Assembly (NCBI GenBank): GCA_003246765.1
Contig: QKDA01000013.1
Coordinates: forward strand, 27,490 to 91,489
Direction: 5' to 3'
Length of the DNA: 64,000 bases
From: Spirochaetales bacterium
Lineage (GTDB): Bacteria > Spirochaetota > Spirochaetia > Treponematales > Treponemataceae
Part shown: piece by piece, positions 1 through 10,706 of the stretch
How positions within the stretch are numbered: the stretch's first letter is position 1
Layout of the letters: each line of letters begins with the position of its first letter
Position numbers and translations under genes: made by a program
The notes under the pieces: generated by a model
Told to the model about the DNA's origin: nothing
The model's input: the letters and a program-made list of their open reading frames with translations, nothing else
The model's database searches: none

Positions 1-663
1 ATGACGAAATTCATCGTGTCCTTGATGGGCCTGATCTTCGAGGATCCCTCCCGCTTGAAGTAATCGATCTTGACGTACTTAACGGCGTAGCCGTTCGTCA
101 GCGCCGCGAGGGTTATGGTTGAGGTTAGCGAAAAGCCGTTGGGGTAAAGGCTGAAATACCGGTCGAAGAGTTCCTTGGTGAATACCCGCAGTCCCGAATT
201 GAGATCGGGAATCCTGACCTCCGACACGTAGGAAGCCAGGCGGTTTATGAAGGCCTTCGGGGCCCGTCTCAGCCAGGGGATATGCACGTTTTCCCCGATC
301 CTGGCGCCGACGACCATGTCGTGGTCCTTCATGTCGGCGTAGAGGTCCGGGATACGCTCGTTCGGGTACGTGCCGTCGCTGTCGGTGATGCACAGGGTAT
401 CGTAGACGGCGTGACGGGAGCCTGTCTTTATGGACGCGCCGTAACCGCGGTTAAGGTCGTGATGCACCAGGGTTACATCAAGGCCCTCGGCGCCTCCGTT
501 GGATTCGAGTATCTCCCGGGTACGGTCCTTGGAGCAGTCGTTGACGATAATGACCTGATAGGGAATCCCGCTTTTTTTCATGGTCCCGTGGAGTTCCCGG
601 ATGGTATCGAGAATGGCCTTTTCCTCGTTATAGGTCGGGATGATGATGCTGATGCCGTTCATT
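1..663 (-). CDS. Glycosyltransferase family 2 (dolichol-phosphate mannosyltransferase-like), C-terminus cut by window edge
   Basis: Reverse-strand translation from 663 reads MNGISIIIPTYNEEKAILDTIRELHGTMKKSGIPYQVIIVNDCS, a typical GT2 N-terminus; open to position 1. Confidence 0.85.
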
Positions 664-2212
664 GCGCGCTCCTTTCGCTGTGGATGTCGGAAATTCGGGA
701 GAGGGGTATGGTGAAAATTCGGAAGGGAGCGCGTACCGCCTGAATAAAGGCCGTGCCGCGAATCGATCCGTCCTTGGAGAGAACGTAGACCGCCGTTCCA
801 TCAGCGTCGATCACTACCGGATCGGGAGCCCCCGACAGGGTATAGGAGTCTTGATCCAGGAAAAAACGGCTCGCGGTCATGACGGCGTTCTCCCCAGCTA
901 GCCCCGCCGCGGACAATATGGGGGTACCCGAATCCCATGCCTCGTTTATGTCGCGGAAATACGCCGAGGTTTGGGCGAAGGGGTGGTCCGAGGGCTTTAG
1001 GGGGCTGTGGGCGTACTGCCGAGCCGAAGAAGGCACGATGGGCAGGGAGAAGGCGGCGGATACGGCCAGGCAGAGCGCCGCAGAGCCCACGGCGACCGTG
1101 GACGCACTCTCGGCGGAAAAATCAGGAAGAAGACGCCCGGTCAAATCCTCTGCCGCCCATGAAAGGACGAGGAAGACGAAGGGCAGGAGGGCGCAGAAAT
1201 ACCGGTTGATGAAGTCTTCCGCCACCATGACCGGATTAAGGCCGGTTACGGTGAAGGTAATGAAGAAGATAAAGCTGAAACCCATAACGGTAATGGTCTT
1301 GAGCTCCCGGTTCGCCCCCCGCGCAAGATAGTAGGAGCCGGCGACGGCAAAAAGGGCCAACGGAGCCTGCCAGTAGGGCTCAAGGTATTCAGGCGCGTAC
1401 CGCAGGAAGACCCCCCAGTAGGAGTTCAGGGGATCCGCGTAGTCGCTCGAAAGGTGGTTCGAGGTAATTACCGAAAGCTGTCCGAACGAAAAATCCGTAA
1501 GCAACGCGTAAAGCGCCGTCTCGGCGATAAACAGGGCGAGCAGGGGAAGCCCAAAGGCGAAACAGTCCCTAAAGCCCCGCTTTCCTCCGTACAAAAGCAT
1601 GGCCGCGAAGACGCCGGGAAGGAAGAAGAGGTTAGTGATCTTCGTTTCATAGGCGAGAAACATGGCCAGGGAGGAAACCACGACGAGTATCGTCCGATTC
1701 CGGCCCTCCCTGCGCAGGGCTATCACCAATAGATACGCGCAAAGGAGCATGTAGGTTATGGAGAAGATCTCGGGCCTGACCTGGCTTGCCGCGCGGATTT
1801 GATAGGGGAAGAAGATCATGAAAAGGCTGGCGAGAATCCCCGTGAACCTGCCGCGAAGGGTCTTTCCCAGGGCATATAGGAGGGCGGTCTGGGCGAGGGC
1901 GTTGAGGATAGGGGCTACGTAGTAAACGTTGGGATGAACCCCGAAAACCCTCTGGAGCGCCGCCACCGGGAGAATGATCGCCCAGCGCACGGTCCTGTGG
2001 GTGAGGGCGGGATACTCAAAGCCCTGGGAGAGCGCCTTGGCCGCGTACCAATAGTCCCGTTCGTCAACGCCGGTATGGATCATCATTTGGGTGGACAGCC
2101 GTACCCACAGGGTAAGGAGGAGAAGCGACACGAGGATGATCGACTCCGCGGCGCGTTCCCTAGGCGGTAATTTCACGATAGAACCCCACAAGCTCCGCGG
2201 TAAGCGCGGCAA
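659..2212 (-). CDS. Multi-pass membrane glycosyltransferase (GT39/ArnT-PMT-like)
   Basis: 517 aa, many hydrophobic helices, early DERDYWYAAKAL motif typical of GT-C enzymes. Confidence 0.7.
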   Translation of the reverse strand: MPRLPRSLWGSIVKLPPRERAAESIILVSLLLLTLWVRLSTQMMIHTGVDERDYWYAAKALSQGFEYPALTHRTVRWAIILPVAALQRVFGVHPNVYYVAPILNALAQTALLYALGKTLRGRFTGILASLFMIFFPYQIRAASQVRPEIFSITYMLLCAYLLVIALRREGRNRTILVVVSSLAMFLAYETKITNLFFLPGVFAAMLLYGGKRGFRDCFAFGLPLLALFIAETALYALLTDFSFGQLSVITSNHLSSDYADPLNSYWGVFLRYAPEYLEPYWQAPLALFAVAGSYYLARGANRELKTITVMGFSFIFFITFTVTGLNPVMVAEDFINRYFCALLPFVFLVLSWAAEDLTGRLLPDFSAESASTVAVGSAALCLAVSAAFSLPIVPSSARQYAHSPLKPSDHPFAQTSAYFRDINEAWDSGTPILSAAGLAGENAVMTASRFFLDQDSYTLSGAPDPVVIDADGTAVYVLSKDGSIRGTAFIQAVRAPFRIFTIPLSRISDIHSERSAQ

Positions 2213-3374
2213 TGTCGTACTTTTTAAGGGCGAACTCGCGGCCCGCCATTCCCATGCGGTCCCTCAAGCCGGGATCCGAGAGGAGAGAGACGATCCGGTC
2301 CGCCAGGGCTGCGCTGTCCTTCTCCGGGACGAGAAAGCCCGTAACTCCCTCGACCACCCCGTCGGGGATGCCGTTGTGGAGGGTGCTTACCACCGGTACG
2401 CCGCAGGCCTGGGCTTCCTGGAGCACCAGGCCCTGGCCCTCCATGTCCCCGGAAGAGGCGGTAACGCTGGGAAGGCAGAATACCGCCGAGCGGTTATAGA
2501 GATCCATCACGGTCTTGGAGGAACACACGCCGAGAAACTCGCACGCATCCTCGATGCCGAGGGATTGGGCCAGCTCCTTCAGCTCCCCCAAAAGGGATCC
2601 CCCGCCCGCAATCCTGTAGGCAACCCCGGGAACGCGGGCCCGTATCAGGGGCATCGCCTCTAGGAGATAGCGGTGACCCTTCTTTTCCTCGAGCCTTCCC
2701 ACGGTAAGAATCGAAAAGGGCTCAATGCGGGAGCGGTCCCGGGACGCGTACTCCGCCGCCACCAGGCCCACGGGCAGCACCCGAATCTTGCCTTCGGGAC
2801 AGCCGTTCGCGACGATCTTGCCCTTGGTGAAGCCGGTGTTCGCGGTAACGAGATCCGCCAGGGCGTACATATGCCGGTATACGCCCAAGCCGTGGCGCTT
2901 CGGATAGGTGTTGATGTCGGACCCGTGAAAGGTCACGACGAGGCGGCCGCAAAAACCGCATTCCTTGAGAAACGCGCCGATGAGGCCGTTGACCCCGAAT
3001 TGGCAGTGCGCCACGTCGAAACGCTCGCCGAGGAAGGCGTCAGCGAAGAAGAGCAGTTTGGCGTTCTTCGCGACCGTGCGGTACTTGCCTACCTTCAGCG
3101 CTTCCAGGGCCGCCTTGGGCCTTCGCGCGAGAAGCTTGAAAAAGAGAAAGGGGGCGCGCAGGAAACGGGCCCGCATGGACCGTGGAATTTCGGCGTACCG
3201 GGTTACCGCCGCGACTCCCCTGGCATCGAAAAGCTCGTGCCGCATCTCGTCCCGGGGCCGGTGTGCGGCGAAAACCGTAACGTCCACTCCCGCGTCCATG
3301 AGCCCAACCACTGAATTGAGAAGGAACTTTTCGGAGATCTCGGGAAAGGAGTTTACAATGAAGGCGACCTTCAT
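2160..3374 (-). CDS. Glycosyltransferase family 4
   Basis: 404 aa; TFHGSDIN, TVGRLEEKKGHRYLLEA and EAQACGVPVVST motifs. Confidence 0.9.
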   Translation of the reverse strand: MKVAFIVNSFPEISEKFLLNSVVGLMDAGVDVTVFAAHRPRDEMRHELFDARGVAAVTRYAEIPRSMRARFLRAPFLFFKLLARRPKAALEALKVGKYRTVAKNAKLLFFADAFLGERFDVAHCQFGVNGLIGAFLKECGFCGRLVVTFHGSDINTYPKRHGLGVYRHMYALADLVTANTGFTKGKIVANGCPEGKIRVLPVGLVAAEYASRDRSRIEPFSILTVGRLEEKKGHRYLLEAMPLIRARVPGVAYRIAGGGSLLGELKELAQSLGIEDACEFLGVCSSKTVMDLYNRSAVFCLPSVTASSGDMEGQGLVLQEAQACGVPVVSTLHNGIPDGVVEGVTGFLVPEKDSAALADRIVSLLSDPGLRDRMGMAGREFALKKYDIAALTAELVGFYREITA

Positions 3375-5188
3375 GCGCGCCTGTCTCCCGCGAAAAGGGA
3401 GAGTTTTGAGACGAGCTTTTCGTTGTCCTGCCGGTTACGCACCGCGAGTCGGATCCACTTATCGTCGGGTATTCCCTTCTTGCCGGTGAGGTCCTTGATA
3501 AATATGTCGTGCTCACCGAGAAGGTATTTGGTTAGGTCCCGGGCGCTGAAATCCCCCTCGATCCTGCAGAGGAAATAATTCGCCTGGGAGGGAAAGACCG
3601 TGAACAGGCCCAGGGCCCGCAAGTCCGCCCCGAAGCGCTCCCGCTCGGCGATAATCCTGGCGCAGGCGGCCTCGTAGTCCTTCTTGTACTTCCCGATAAT
3701 CTGCAGGAAATTTTCCCCGAAGGAATTGATGTTCCATATCGAGAGCTCTTTGCGCGCGCGGGCCAAGAGTTCCCGGTCCGAGCAGGCGAGTACGCCCAGG
3801 CGGATCCCCGGAACGCCGTAGCTCTTGCTTATGCTCTTCATCACCGCGAGGTTCGGGTATGCCTCCAGCGTTCCCTGCTCGAGCATGGTATGGGAAAGCC
3901 CCGAGGAGGAAAAGTCGACGAAGGACTCGTCCAGGATCAGCCGTTTCCCGTTCTTTTTCATGGCGTCCAGAAGGGTAAGGATATCCTCCCGGGAAAGGCA
4001 GTTGCCGGAAGGATTGTCGGGGTTAATGAGGAGGAGGCTGTCGCACCGCTTCTGCCACTCGAGGAGATCCTTGAGGCCGTAGGACATGCCCTCGGCGATG
4101 AAGGGAACGATCTCGTTTTGCGTAAAGCTCTCGGGATACTCGTTGAAGGTCGGGTAGATCACGCCCAGGGAGCCCGCGACGGAGCGGGAGAGGGCGCGAA
4201 TGAGTTCCGCCGCGCCGTTGCCCACGAGGATTCGGTCCTCGTCCACTCCGAACATCTTTCCCGCCAGGAGGTTCTGCACGTTGAGCCCCGAGGGGTACTC
4301 CGAGATGAGGTCCCGGAAGTAGGCCTTCATCTCGTTGAGCATGGCGTCTGTGGGAAAGTAGGGGTTTACGAGATAGCAGTAGTCCAGGAGGTAGGGAAAG
4401 CGCCAGTATCCCCCGAAGCGCTTTTGGATGCGGGAGAGCTTATCCTCGCTGGAGTTCCCGAAGATGTTCTCGGCGATGTCCTTGTCCTGCACGTCGTCGA
4501 TCTCGTACCACCGGTGTCCCTCGAGGCAAAAGGCCTTAAGCTCGTTTTTCTCCAGGGTGGCGATGACCCTGAGCACCTGCTCGTAGTATTCGTTGTTACC
4601 CATGGCGGCCGAGTAGGCCTCTAGGAAGGGTACGTAGGACTCCGTGAGGAAGGCCTTGGAGAACTTGTAGATGTTGACGGTCTTGTAGTATGTATGCTTT
4701 TCCTCGTAGTTGAAGAATTTCTTGGGGATGAAATTCGTGATGAGTTTGTCGGGGGAGATCTGCACCACCGTGCCGTCCATCCATGACTGATACTGGTCAA
4801 CCACGGCGAGGGTCGGCTCCGGGTCCGCGAGAAGGTCCCGGATGATGCGGCTCTCGAAGATGAGGTCGCTCTCGAGGAGGATCGTGTCGTCCTCGAGGAG
4901 CTTGTCCTTGGCGAGGGCGAGGGAGTAGATGTTGTTGGTCTTGTGGTATACGTCGTTCGCCACGTACTCGATCTCTATCCCCTTATAGCGCTTCCCCACG
5001 AAGTTCATGAGGTTCTCTTTTTGGTAGCCCACGACAATGACGCATTTCTTGATGCCGTTCTCGTCCAAGGCGTCCAGGGCGCGCTCCACCAGGGTTTTCC
5101 CGTTGATCTCGAGCATGCATTTGGTGTTGTTCTTCGTGTATTTGCCGAGGCGGTTTCCCATTCCCGCGGCGAGGATGATTGCCTGCAT
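3371..5188 (-). CDS. Bifunctional protein: N-terminal NTP (cytidylyl)transferase fused to HisC/CobD-like PLP-dependent aminotransferase/decarboxylase
   Basis: 605 aa; N-term MQAIILAAGMGNRLGKYTKNNTKCML (NTP transferase); C-term NPDNPSGN, LDESFVDF, KSISKSYGVPGIRLG (fold-type I PLP lysine motif). Confidence 0.85.
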   Translation of the reverse strand: MQAIILAAGMGNRLGKYTKNNTKCMLEINGKTLVERALDALDENGIKKCVIVVGYQKENLMNFVGKRYKGIEIEYVANDVYHKTNNIYSLALAKDKLLEDDTILLESDLIFESRIIRDLLADPEPTLAVVDQYQSWMDGTVVQISPDKLITNFIPKKFFNYEEKHTYYKTVNIYKFSKAFLTESYVPFLEAYSAAMGNNEYYEQVLRVIATLEKNELKAFCLEGHRWYEIDDVQDKDIAENIFGNSSEDKLSRIQKRFGGYWRFPYLLDYCYLVNPYFPTDAMLNEMKAYFRDLISEYPSGLNVQNLLAGKMFGVDEDRILVGNGAAELIRALSRSVAGSLGVIYPTFNEYPESFTQNEIVPFIAEGMSYGLKDLLEWQKRCDSLLLINPDNPSGNCLSREDILTLLDAMKKNGKRLILDESFVDFSSSGLSHTMLEQGTLEAYPNLAVMKSISKSYGVPGIRLGVLACSDRELLARARKELSIWNINSFGENFLQIIGKYKKDYEAACARIIAERERFGADLRALGLFTVFPSQANYFLCRIEGDFSARDLTKYLLGEHDIFIKDLTGKKGIPDDKWIRLAVRNRQDNEKLVSKLSLFAGDRRA

Positions 5189-5206
5189 AGGTGTATTCCT
5201 GCTCCC

Positions 5207-6058
5207 TTATCGTTTCGAGATGAAAGACGTGATCGGTCCCTTGACCAGTTTCCAGTAAATTTCCTTCTTGAGGGGGAATTTCCTGGTACCCCGCTTCTTG
5301 AGGTCGGCGAACCATTCCCCGTCGATCTCGATCAGCTCGTCCAAGGCTTCCGTGTACCGCCTGTGCCAGTAGAAGGGTATGCCCGCTTCCCGGCACAGCC
5401 TCGCGGTGAGCCAGGTTTGCTCGATGAGGGCCGAGTTCTCCACGGGATCGGTGAACGAACGGTATCCCGGCCGCATCGCGTGGTGGTCTCCCTCAACGGC
5501 CGCGAAATGCTCAAGGCCGTCCTCGGCGTATAGGTTGTGCCCGGCCCCGATGAGGTGTATCTCGGAAGCCCCCGCGAGAATCGCCATGAAAAGGCAGGTA
5601 TGGAGGCAGGAACCGTGGCCGCCCCAGACAGTGGCGCGGTTGGCGAGGGTTTGCCTTACCTTGAAGCGGGTAAAGCCCTCGTCGATCCTGCCGCGGACGC
5701 CGAAGGGAGGGTAGGAGACCATCTTGTGAAAGTACACCTCCCGGTTCTGCGAGAGGAGAGCCATGGTTTCCTCTTTCGTCTTCCCGTACATGGGGAGGGC
5801 CGCGATGAGGGGAAGCCTCGCGTATTCGGCGTCCTTTCCCAAAAGGTATTCGGATCGGTCGTACTCGCTTGAGTAACGAAGGGTCGCCTTTGGGAATTTC
5901 ACGTGGGCAAGGTGGAGCGTTATGCCGACCTTGTCGTCGAAGAAAGAGTCGGGATATCCCGACAGGGAAGGATCCGAACCGGCGATCCATACCGGCTTTC
6001 CCGCGAAACGCCGGTAAAGTTCCCGGGCGTCATGAAAGTTTGGGTTCTTGAATTTCAA
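5207..6058 (-). CDS. DUF115/MptE-like or sialyltransferase-like Rossmann protein, putative surface glycan enzyme
   Basis: 283 aa; N-term KPVWIAGSDPSLSGYPDSFF and GASEIHLIGAGHNLY resemble this fold; weak assignment. Confidence 0.45.
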   Translation of the reverse strand: MKFKNPNFHDARELYRRFAGKPVWIAGSDPSLSGYPDSFFDDKVGITLHLAHVKFPKATLRYSSEYDRSEYLLGKDAEYARLPLIAALPMYGKTKEETMALLSQNREVYFHKMVSYPPFGVRGRIDEGFTRFKVRQTLANRATVWGGHGSCLHTCLFMAILAGASEIHLIGAGHNLYAEDGLEHFAAVEGDHHAMRPGYRSFTDPVENSALIEQTWLTARLCREAGIPFYWHRRYTEALDELIEIDGEWFADLKKRGTRKFPLKKEIYWKLVKGPITSFISKR

Positions 6059-6064
6059 TTTTGC

Positions 6065-6682
6065 TTATTTTCCTTTCGCCTTAACCCGCTGGGTGCCGAG
6101 GTAGCGGCGCGCGTAATAGAACAGTTTACCCGGCGCTTTCGCGATCTTCGCGAACCGCCATAACCATCCGGTGCGCGAGGGAATGTCCTTCATGGGAACG
6201 CGCCAGGTCTTTCCGTAGAGGTCCTTCATGAGGTCCTCGGGAAAGGAGGGGATGAGAAAGGGGTGTCCCAAAAAGTCGATCTCGGCGAGCCGGTCGAGGT
6301 ACCTTCCCGCGACGGTAACGCGCTCGTCGATGGCCCACCTATGGGTGAACGGAAGGTTCACGCGAACAGCGACGAATAAGTCAACCTGCTCGTCGCCACG
6401 CAGGAACTGAAGGAGCCTGCCGTGCCGCTTGCACTCGAAGGTAAAGCCCGCTTCCGCCAATTCCGGGACGGCACTGACGATCCGGTCGAAGTCCCCGTCG
6501 AAGACTCCAAGGTCCGCGTCGTCGTCGTGGGGGATAAACCCCTTTTCCCTGACGGCCCCGAGAAGGGTACCGTAATGAAGAAAGCACCGAATACCCCGGC
6601 GCGACAGTATATCCCTCATGAGAACCATGTTCTCGAGGAGTTTTTCCGGGTTTCTTATGGCGAATTCTCGCGCCATTTCCAT
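6065..6682 (-). CDS. LicD-family phosphotransferase-like protein
   Basis: 205 aa; FLHYGTLLGAVREKGFIPHDDDADLGVF is the LicD nucleotidyltransferase-fold signature. Confidence 0.8.
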   Translation of the reverse strand: MEMAREFAIRNPEKLLENMVLMRDILSRRGIRCFLHYGTLLGAVREKGFIPHDDDADLGVFDGDFDRIVSAVPELAEAGFTFECKRHGRLLQFLRGDEQVDLFVAVRVNLPFTHRWAIDERVTVAGRYLDRLAEIDFLGHPFLIPSFPEDLMKDLYGKTWRVPMKDIPSRTGWLWRFAKIAKAPGKLFYYARRYLGTQRVKAKGK

Positions 6683-7860
6683 TACCTCGCTTTTTCTATA
6701 ACACCGTCATTGACGGTTTCTGACATTACCTTTTCCCATTCGGCGGCCCAGTCGAAATGGAATGCCCTCTGGCGAATCAAGCATAGTTTTTTTGCCCGGT
6801 TATACACATTCGGATCAGAAACCAACGCTTCAATTTTATCTGCAATCTCTGCCGGGGATTGAACGTTAAAAATCAGCTCGGGGTATTCAAGCATATCCGG
6901 TATTCCGCCTGCGGCACTCCCTATTACCGGTGTGCCAGCATGGAGCGATTCCAGCACAGTATCGGGATAGCTATCAAAATCTGACGGGACTACCATCAGG
7001 TCGCTTCCTGATATATAGGGGAAGGGGTCAATAACGCGGCCATGAAGCGTAACCCTATCTTCAAGATCATTTTGCCTTACCCAATCACGCCAGTATTCCA
7101 TCGAGTCTCCTGGACCAATCACGTCAAGTGTAAGCTCGGAGTGCCCGCGTTCCCGTAGCATGATCATGGCGGCTAGTAAGTGCCTAACGCCCTTCCTCGG
7201 GCCAAGCGTACCGACGAACACTATCTTGCGTAACACCTTACTTTTATTGGTATTTTCGTTTTCTTGCTGAAACCGAGGAAGACCAATATTTCCCCTAATC
7301 ACCTTAGCTTTCACCCGTGCAGTTGGATTTCTCGTAACGAAATCCTCAAGGTCAAAGGGACTTTGAAATACAATTGAATCTGCATAAGCTGTTATCTTTT
7401 TTTCGTATCGTGAATATTTGAACAGATCAAGGTGCAATCTTATCCTGTCAAGCAAAGTGATATCAGAATCAGAAAGAGATGCCAGTGTTTCGCGTACAGT
7501 ATTGCTACGGTGCGCGTAAAGAAGTGGTATTCCAAGTTTGCGTTTCATAAAATACGCCGCTTTAAGGTGCGTCTCACCGTGAATCATGAGGATATCCGAA
7601 TCGTGAATTTCTTCTGAGATTCTTTTTAAACTAAAGCGAATCGCGGCATAAAATGCTTGGGAAATAGGGATTAATCCCTTTCGTCGATACCTGCAACGTA
7701 TACGAATCGGAATAAAGTGGCGCGGCTGATAATCGAGACGATCATTGATAACCGAATATACGATCGATCCCTTTTCGGTGAGTTCTTCAAGAAGCTCAAG
7801 TAGCCGACGGTGCCCGCCCGTCCGTATTTCCTCGTTTAGAAATAAGGATGCGATTATCAT
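6682..7860 (-). CDS. Glycosyltransferase family 4
   Basis: 392 aa; FVGTLGPRKGVRHLLAA and ESLHAGTPVIGSAAGGIPDML motifs. Confidence 0.88.
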   Translation of the reverse strand: MIIASLFLNEEIRTGGHRRLLELLEELTEKGSIVYSVINDRLDYQPRHFIPIRIRCRYRRKGLIPISQAFYAAIRFSLKRISEEIHDSDILMIHGETHLKAAYFMKRKLGIPLLYAHRSNTVRETLASLSDSDITLLDRIRLHLDLFKYSRYEKKITAYADSIVFQSPFDLEDFVTRNPTARVKAKVIRGNIGLPRFQQENENTNKSKVLRKIVFVGTLGPRKGVRHLLAAMIMLRERGHSELTLDVIGPGDSMEYWRDWVRQNDLEDRVTLHGRVIDPFPYISGSDLMVVPSDFDSYPDTVLESLHAGTPVIGSAAGGIPDMLEYPELIFNVQSPAEIADKIEALVSDPNVYNRAKKLCLIRQRAFHFDWAAEWEKVMSETVNDGVIEKAR

Positions 7861-8807
7861 CTTTCCCTTACCTGACCTTTTACTATCCTGTAAAGCGGCG
7901 ATCCAAAAGGAATAAGTCTATTCAATACCTTCTCGATCTTCCTGATCTCCGTTTCTTTCAAAGTCCACCCCGGGGTTCTCATTTTATATCCGATATCCGG
8001 GAAACGTAAGAGAACTGCGTCGATCAGATCGGGGTATATAGCATAATCCTTGTCTAGCAAAGCATCCTTTAGCTTTTTCGCGGTGACACCTCCGGAGGAG
8101 GTTTGCTGCCATGTTGCGGCGAAATGGTGACAGAGACACGTTTCCGATCCGAAGGAGGATACTGTCATTGTGCCGTCTCTCGAGGTCAACGGCGAAAAAA
8201 ACTTCGGAGGAAGGATTAAAACCCGGTTCGTTATCAAACGTTCTGATAGACCGCGGAAGACGCCATCCTTCGATCCAAGAATCTCGCCCTTCCTTTCACG
8301 ATCGAGAAAATACAGCGACATTAGGTAGGGCATATCAAACCGTTTGATTGCATAATGAAGCGGACCCGACAGCGCATTCTCGTAGAGATTCATCAAAAAC
8401 CTTAGGGCAGGATGGAACGTTCCGTCTTTCACACCCATTGAATGGGCTGTAAGCTTACCGTTAGAGATGCTTTCAACGCCTATAAAAAGGTCATAATTAG
8501 CATCCCTCTGAGTATCATCGTATATCGCCCTGAGACCCGTTCCATCCAGTATTTCAATGTCCGCGTCGAGATAAATCCCACCGTATTTCTCGAGGAGCCA
8601 ACAGCGAAAGTAATCGCTAAGGAAAGCATGGTTTTTTTCCTCGGCAAGGGTTCTCGTATACTCATTGAGATCAAGCGGCAGGTTCGTTTTATCCCATAGT
8701 TTAATCTCAAAATCCGGAAGCTCACGCTTCCAGGTCTCGAGATAAGGGAGAAAGGGATCGGGACCATCGTTGAAATTAAAGAAAATCCTGTGAAGGATTT
8801 TGCTCAT
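7857..8807 (-). CDS. DXD-motif glycosyltransferase (GT32-like, capsular polysaccharide synthesis)
   Basis: 316 aa; [10 protein letters not shown]-like N-term and [17 protein letters not shown] motif. Confidence 0.85.
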   Translation of the reverse strand: MSKILHRIFFNFNDGPDPFLPYLETWKRELPDFEIKLWDKTNLPLDLNEYTRTLAEEKNHAFLSDYFRCWLLEKYGGIYLDADIEILDGTGLRAIYDDTQRDANYDLFIGVESISNGKLTAHSMGVKDGTFHPALRFLMNLYENALSGPLHYAIKRFDMPYLMSLYFLDRERKGEILGSKDGVFRGLSERLITNRVLILPPKFFSPLTSRDGTMTVSSFGSETCLCHHFAATWQQTSSGGVTAKKLKDALLDKDYAIYPDLIDAVLLRFPDIGYKMRTPGWTLKETEIRKIEKVLNRLIPFGSPLYRIVKGQVRER

Positions 8808-9766
8808 GCGAATTCCCTGAAATATTCGATCGTACGCTTGAGTCCGTCTTCAAGAGAGACTTTCGGTTCCCAAGAAAGCTTTTGACGGGCAAGGGAGATA
8901 TCGGGCTGACGCTGTTTGGGATCGTCTGAGGGTAGCGGTAGATGAACGATTTTGGATTTACCGCCCACGATCTTGATTACTTTTTCGGCGAGCTCGAGCA
9001 TGGTAAATTCGCCTGGGTTTCCAATATTGACAGGCCCGGTGAAGTCGGCGGGAGAGTCCATCATCCTCATGAAACCATCGATGAGATCATCGACGTAACA
9101 GAAGGAGCGCGTCTGCTGGCCATCGCCGTAAATCGTAATATCCTCGCCCCTCAAGGCCTGCATAATAAAATTGCTCACCACGCGCCCGTCATTCGGGTGC
9201 ATTCGCGGACCGTAGGTATTGAATATTCTGACGACCTTTATCTCCACAGAGTTCTGTCTATTGTAGTCGAAAAACAGGGTCTCGGCGCAGCGCTTTCCCT
9301 CGTCGTAGCACGAACGTATACCTATCGGGTTTACGTTGCCCCAATAGGACTCAACCTGAGGATGCACGGAAGGGTCGCCGTAAACCTCGCTCGTGGACGC
9401 CTGAAGGATTCGGGCGTTCGTTCGCTTCGCGAGACCGAGCATGTTGATCGCGCCATGCACGCTCGTTTTCGTGGTCTGCACCGGGTCGTACTGATAATGG
9501 GGCGGGCTCGCGGGGCACGCGAGGTTGAATATCCGGTCGACTTCCACGTAGTAGGGGAAGGTTACGTCGTGTCGGACGAGTTCGAAATAGGGGTTTCCGA
9601 ATAAATGGGCGACGTTTCTCTTTTGTCCGGTAAAAAAATTGTCTAGGCAGATCACGTCGTATTTTTCCTTGATCAGCCGGTCGCATAAATGGCTGCCGAG
9701 GAAACCTGCGCCGCCGGTGACGAGGGCCCGGGTGTTAAGTGAGTAGCACTGCTTATTCGATTTCAT
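8804..9766 (-). CDS. UDP-glucuronate decarboxylase (UDP-xylose synthase) family SDR
   Basis: [57 protein letters not shown]; start trimmed to internal MKSNKQ. Confidence 0.88.
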   Translation of the reverse strand: MKSNKQCYSLNTRALVTGGAGFLGSHLCDRLIKEKYDVICLDNFFTGQKRNVAHLFGNPYFELVRHDVTFPYYVEVDRIFNLACPASPPHYQYDPVQTTKTSVHGAINMLGLAKRTNARILQASTSEVYGDPSVHPQVESYWGNVNPIGIRSCYDEGKRCAETLFFDYNRQNSVEIKVVRIFNTYGPRMHPNDGRVVSNFIMQALRGEDITIYGDGQQTRSFCYVDDLIDGFMRMMDSPADFTGPVNIGNPGEFTMLELAEKVIKIVGGKSKIVHLPLPSDDPKQRQPDISLARQKLSWEPKVSLEDGLKRTIEYFREFA

Positions 9767-9785
9767 GATTATCCTTCCGTGACGG

Positions 9786-10706
9786 TTATTGATTTTTAAG
9801 GCAAAGCCCAAACGCGGCTTGCGAGATCTTGAAATTCCTTGACATGACTCCCTTGCTACTCTGTTTACGTAATAGGGCGTAGAGCGCTATCTTTAGGAGA
9901 CAAAAAAGAGAAAAAATAAGGTGCGCAATCCAAAGTCCGTACATGCTGAAATTTTTCCGGATGTAATAGTACTTGCTTTTATAGTAATGCTCGCTTGAGT
10001 TCATGAGATTAGCCAACGACGCTCCTTTCAGGTGTGCTATCCTTGCTTCGGGAACAGATACTATTTCATAACCCACCCTGGTAATGCGCAAGCTCAGATC
10101 GGTCTCTTCATAGTACATAAAAAAAACCGGATCAAAGACGCCCACTTCACGGAGCACGCATGCGCGTATCATCATATCGGCGCCGGTAACATAGGCCACC
10201 TTCATGGGTTTATGGGTATCGTTATAGTCCCGTTGGCGGGGCCGCAGTTGTCTGGGCAAAAACTCAGAAAAACGCCGTATGTCGGTTAACGGATTCGGGA
10301 ACGCCTTTTCAAAGCTGTGCAGGCAATCTCCTTCGAAATCTACGAGGTTTCCCCCGCATACTCCGCATATCCGGTGATCGTCAAGGTAATTCGCTAAGAT
10401 GGAAACCGCGTCGTTGAGGAGTTTGGTGTCGCTATTGAGCAGAAAGATGTACTCACCCGAAGCGAGTTTTATGCCTTCGTTGTTCGCCCGTCCGAAACCG
10501 ATATTCTCTGAGAGTTGGAGGTAAAGGACTTCTGGGAAAAGGCGCTCCATCATTTCGGCAGTCCCGTCCGCGGAGGCATTATCCACAACGATAATTTCGT
10601 AAGTACAACCGGTGACAAAGTGCTTGATCGATTCGAGCGCAACGTTAAGAAGGTCCTTAGTTTTATAATTTACGATGATAATCGATACTTTCAATTTCTC
10701 TTCCAA
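9786..10706 (-). CDS. Glycosyltransferase family 2 (rhamnosyltransferase/WbbL-like)
   Basis: 306 aa; [40 protein letters not shown]. Confidence 0.9.
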   Translation of the reverse strand: MEEKLKVSIIIVNYKTKDLLNVALESIKHFVTGCTYEIIVVDNASADGTAEMMERLFPEVLYLQLSENIGFGRANNEGIKLASGEYIFLLNSDTKLLNDAVSILANYLDDHRICGVCGGNLVDFEGDCLHSFEKAFPNPLTDIRRFSEFLPRQLRPRQRDYNDTHKPMKVAYVTGADMMIRACVLREVGVFDPVFFMYYEETDLSLRITRVGYEIVSVPEARIAHLKGASLANLMNSSEHYYKSKYYYIRKNFSMYGLWIAHLIFSLFCLLKIALYALLRKQSSKGVMSRNFKISQAAFGLCLKNQ

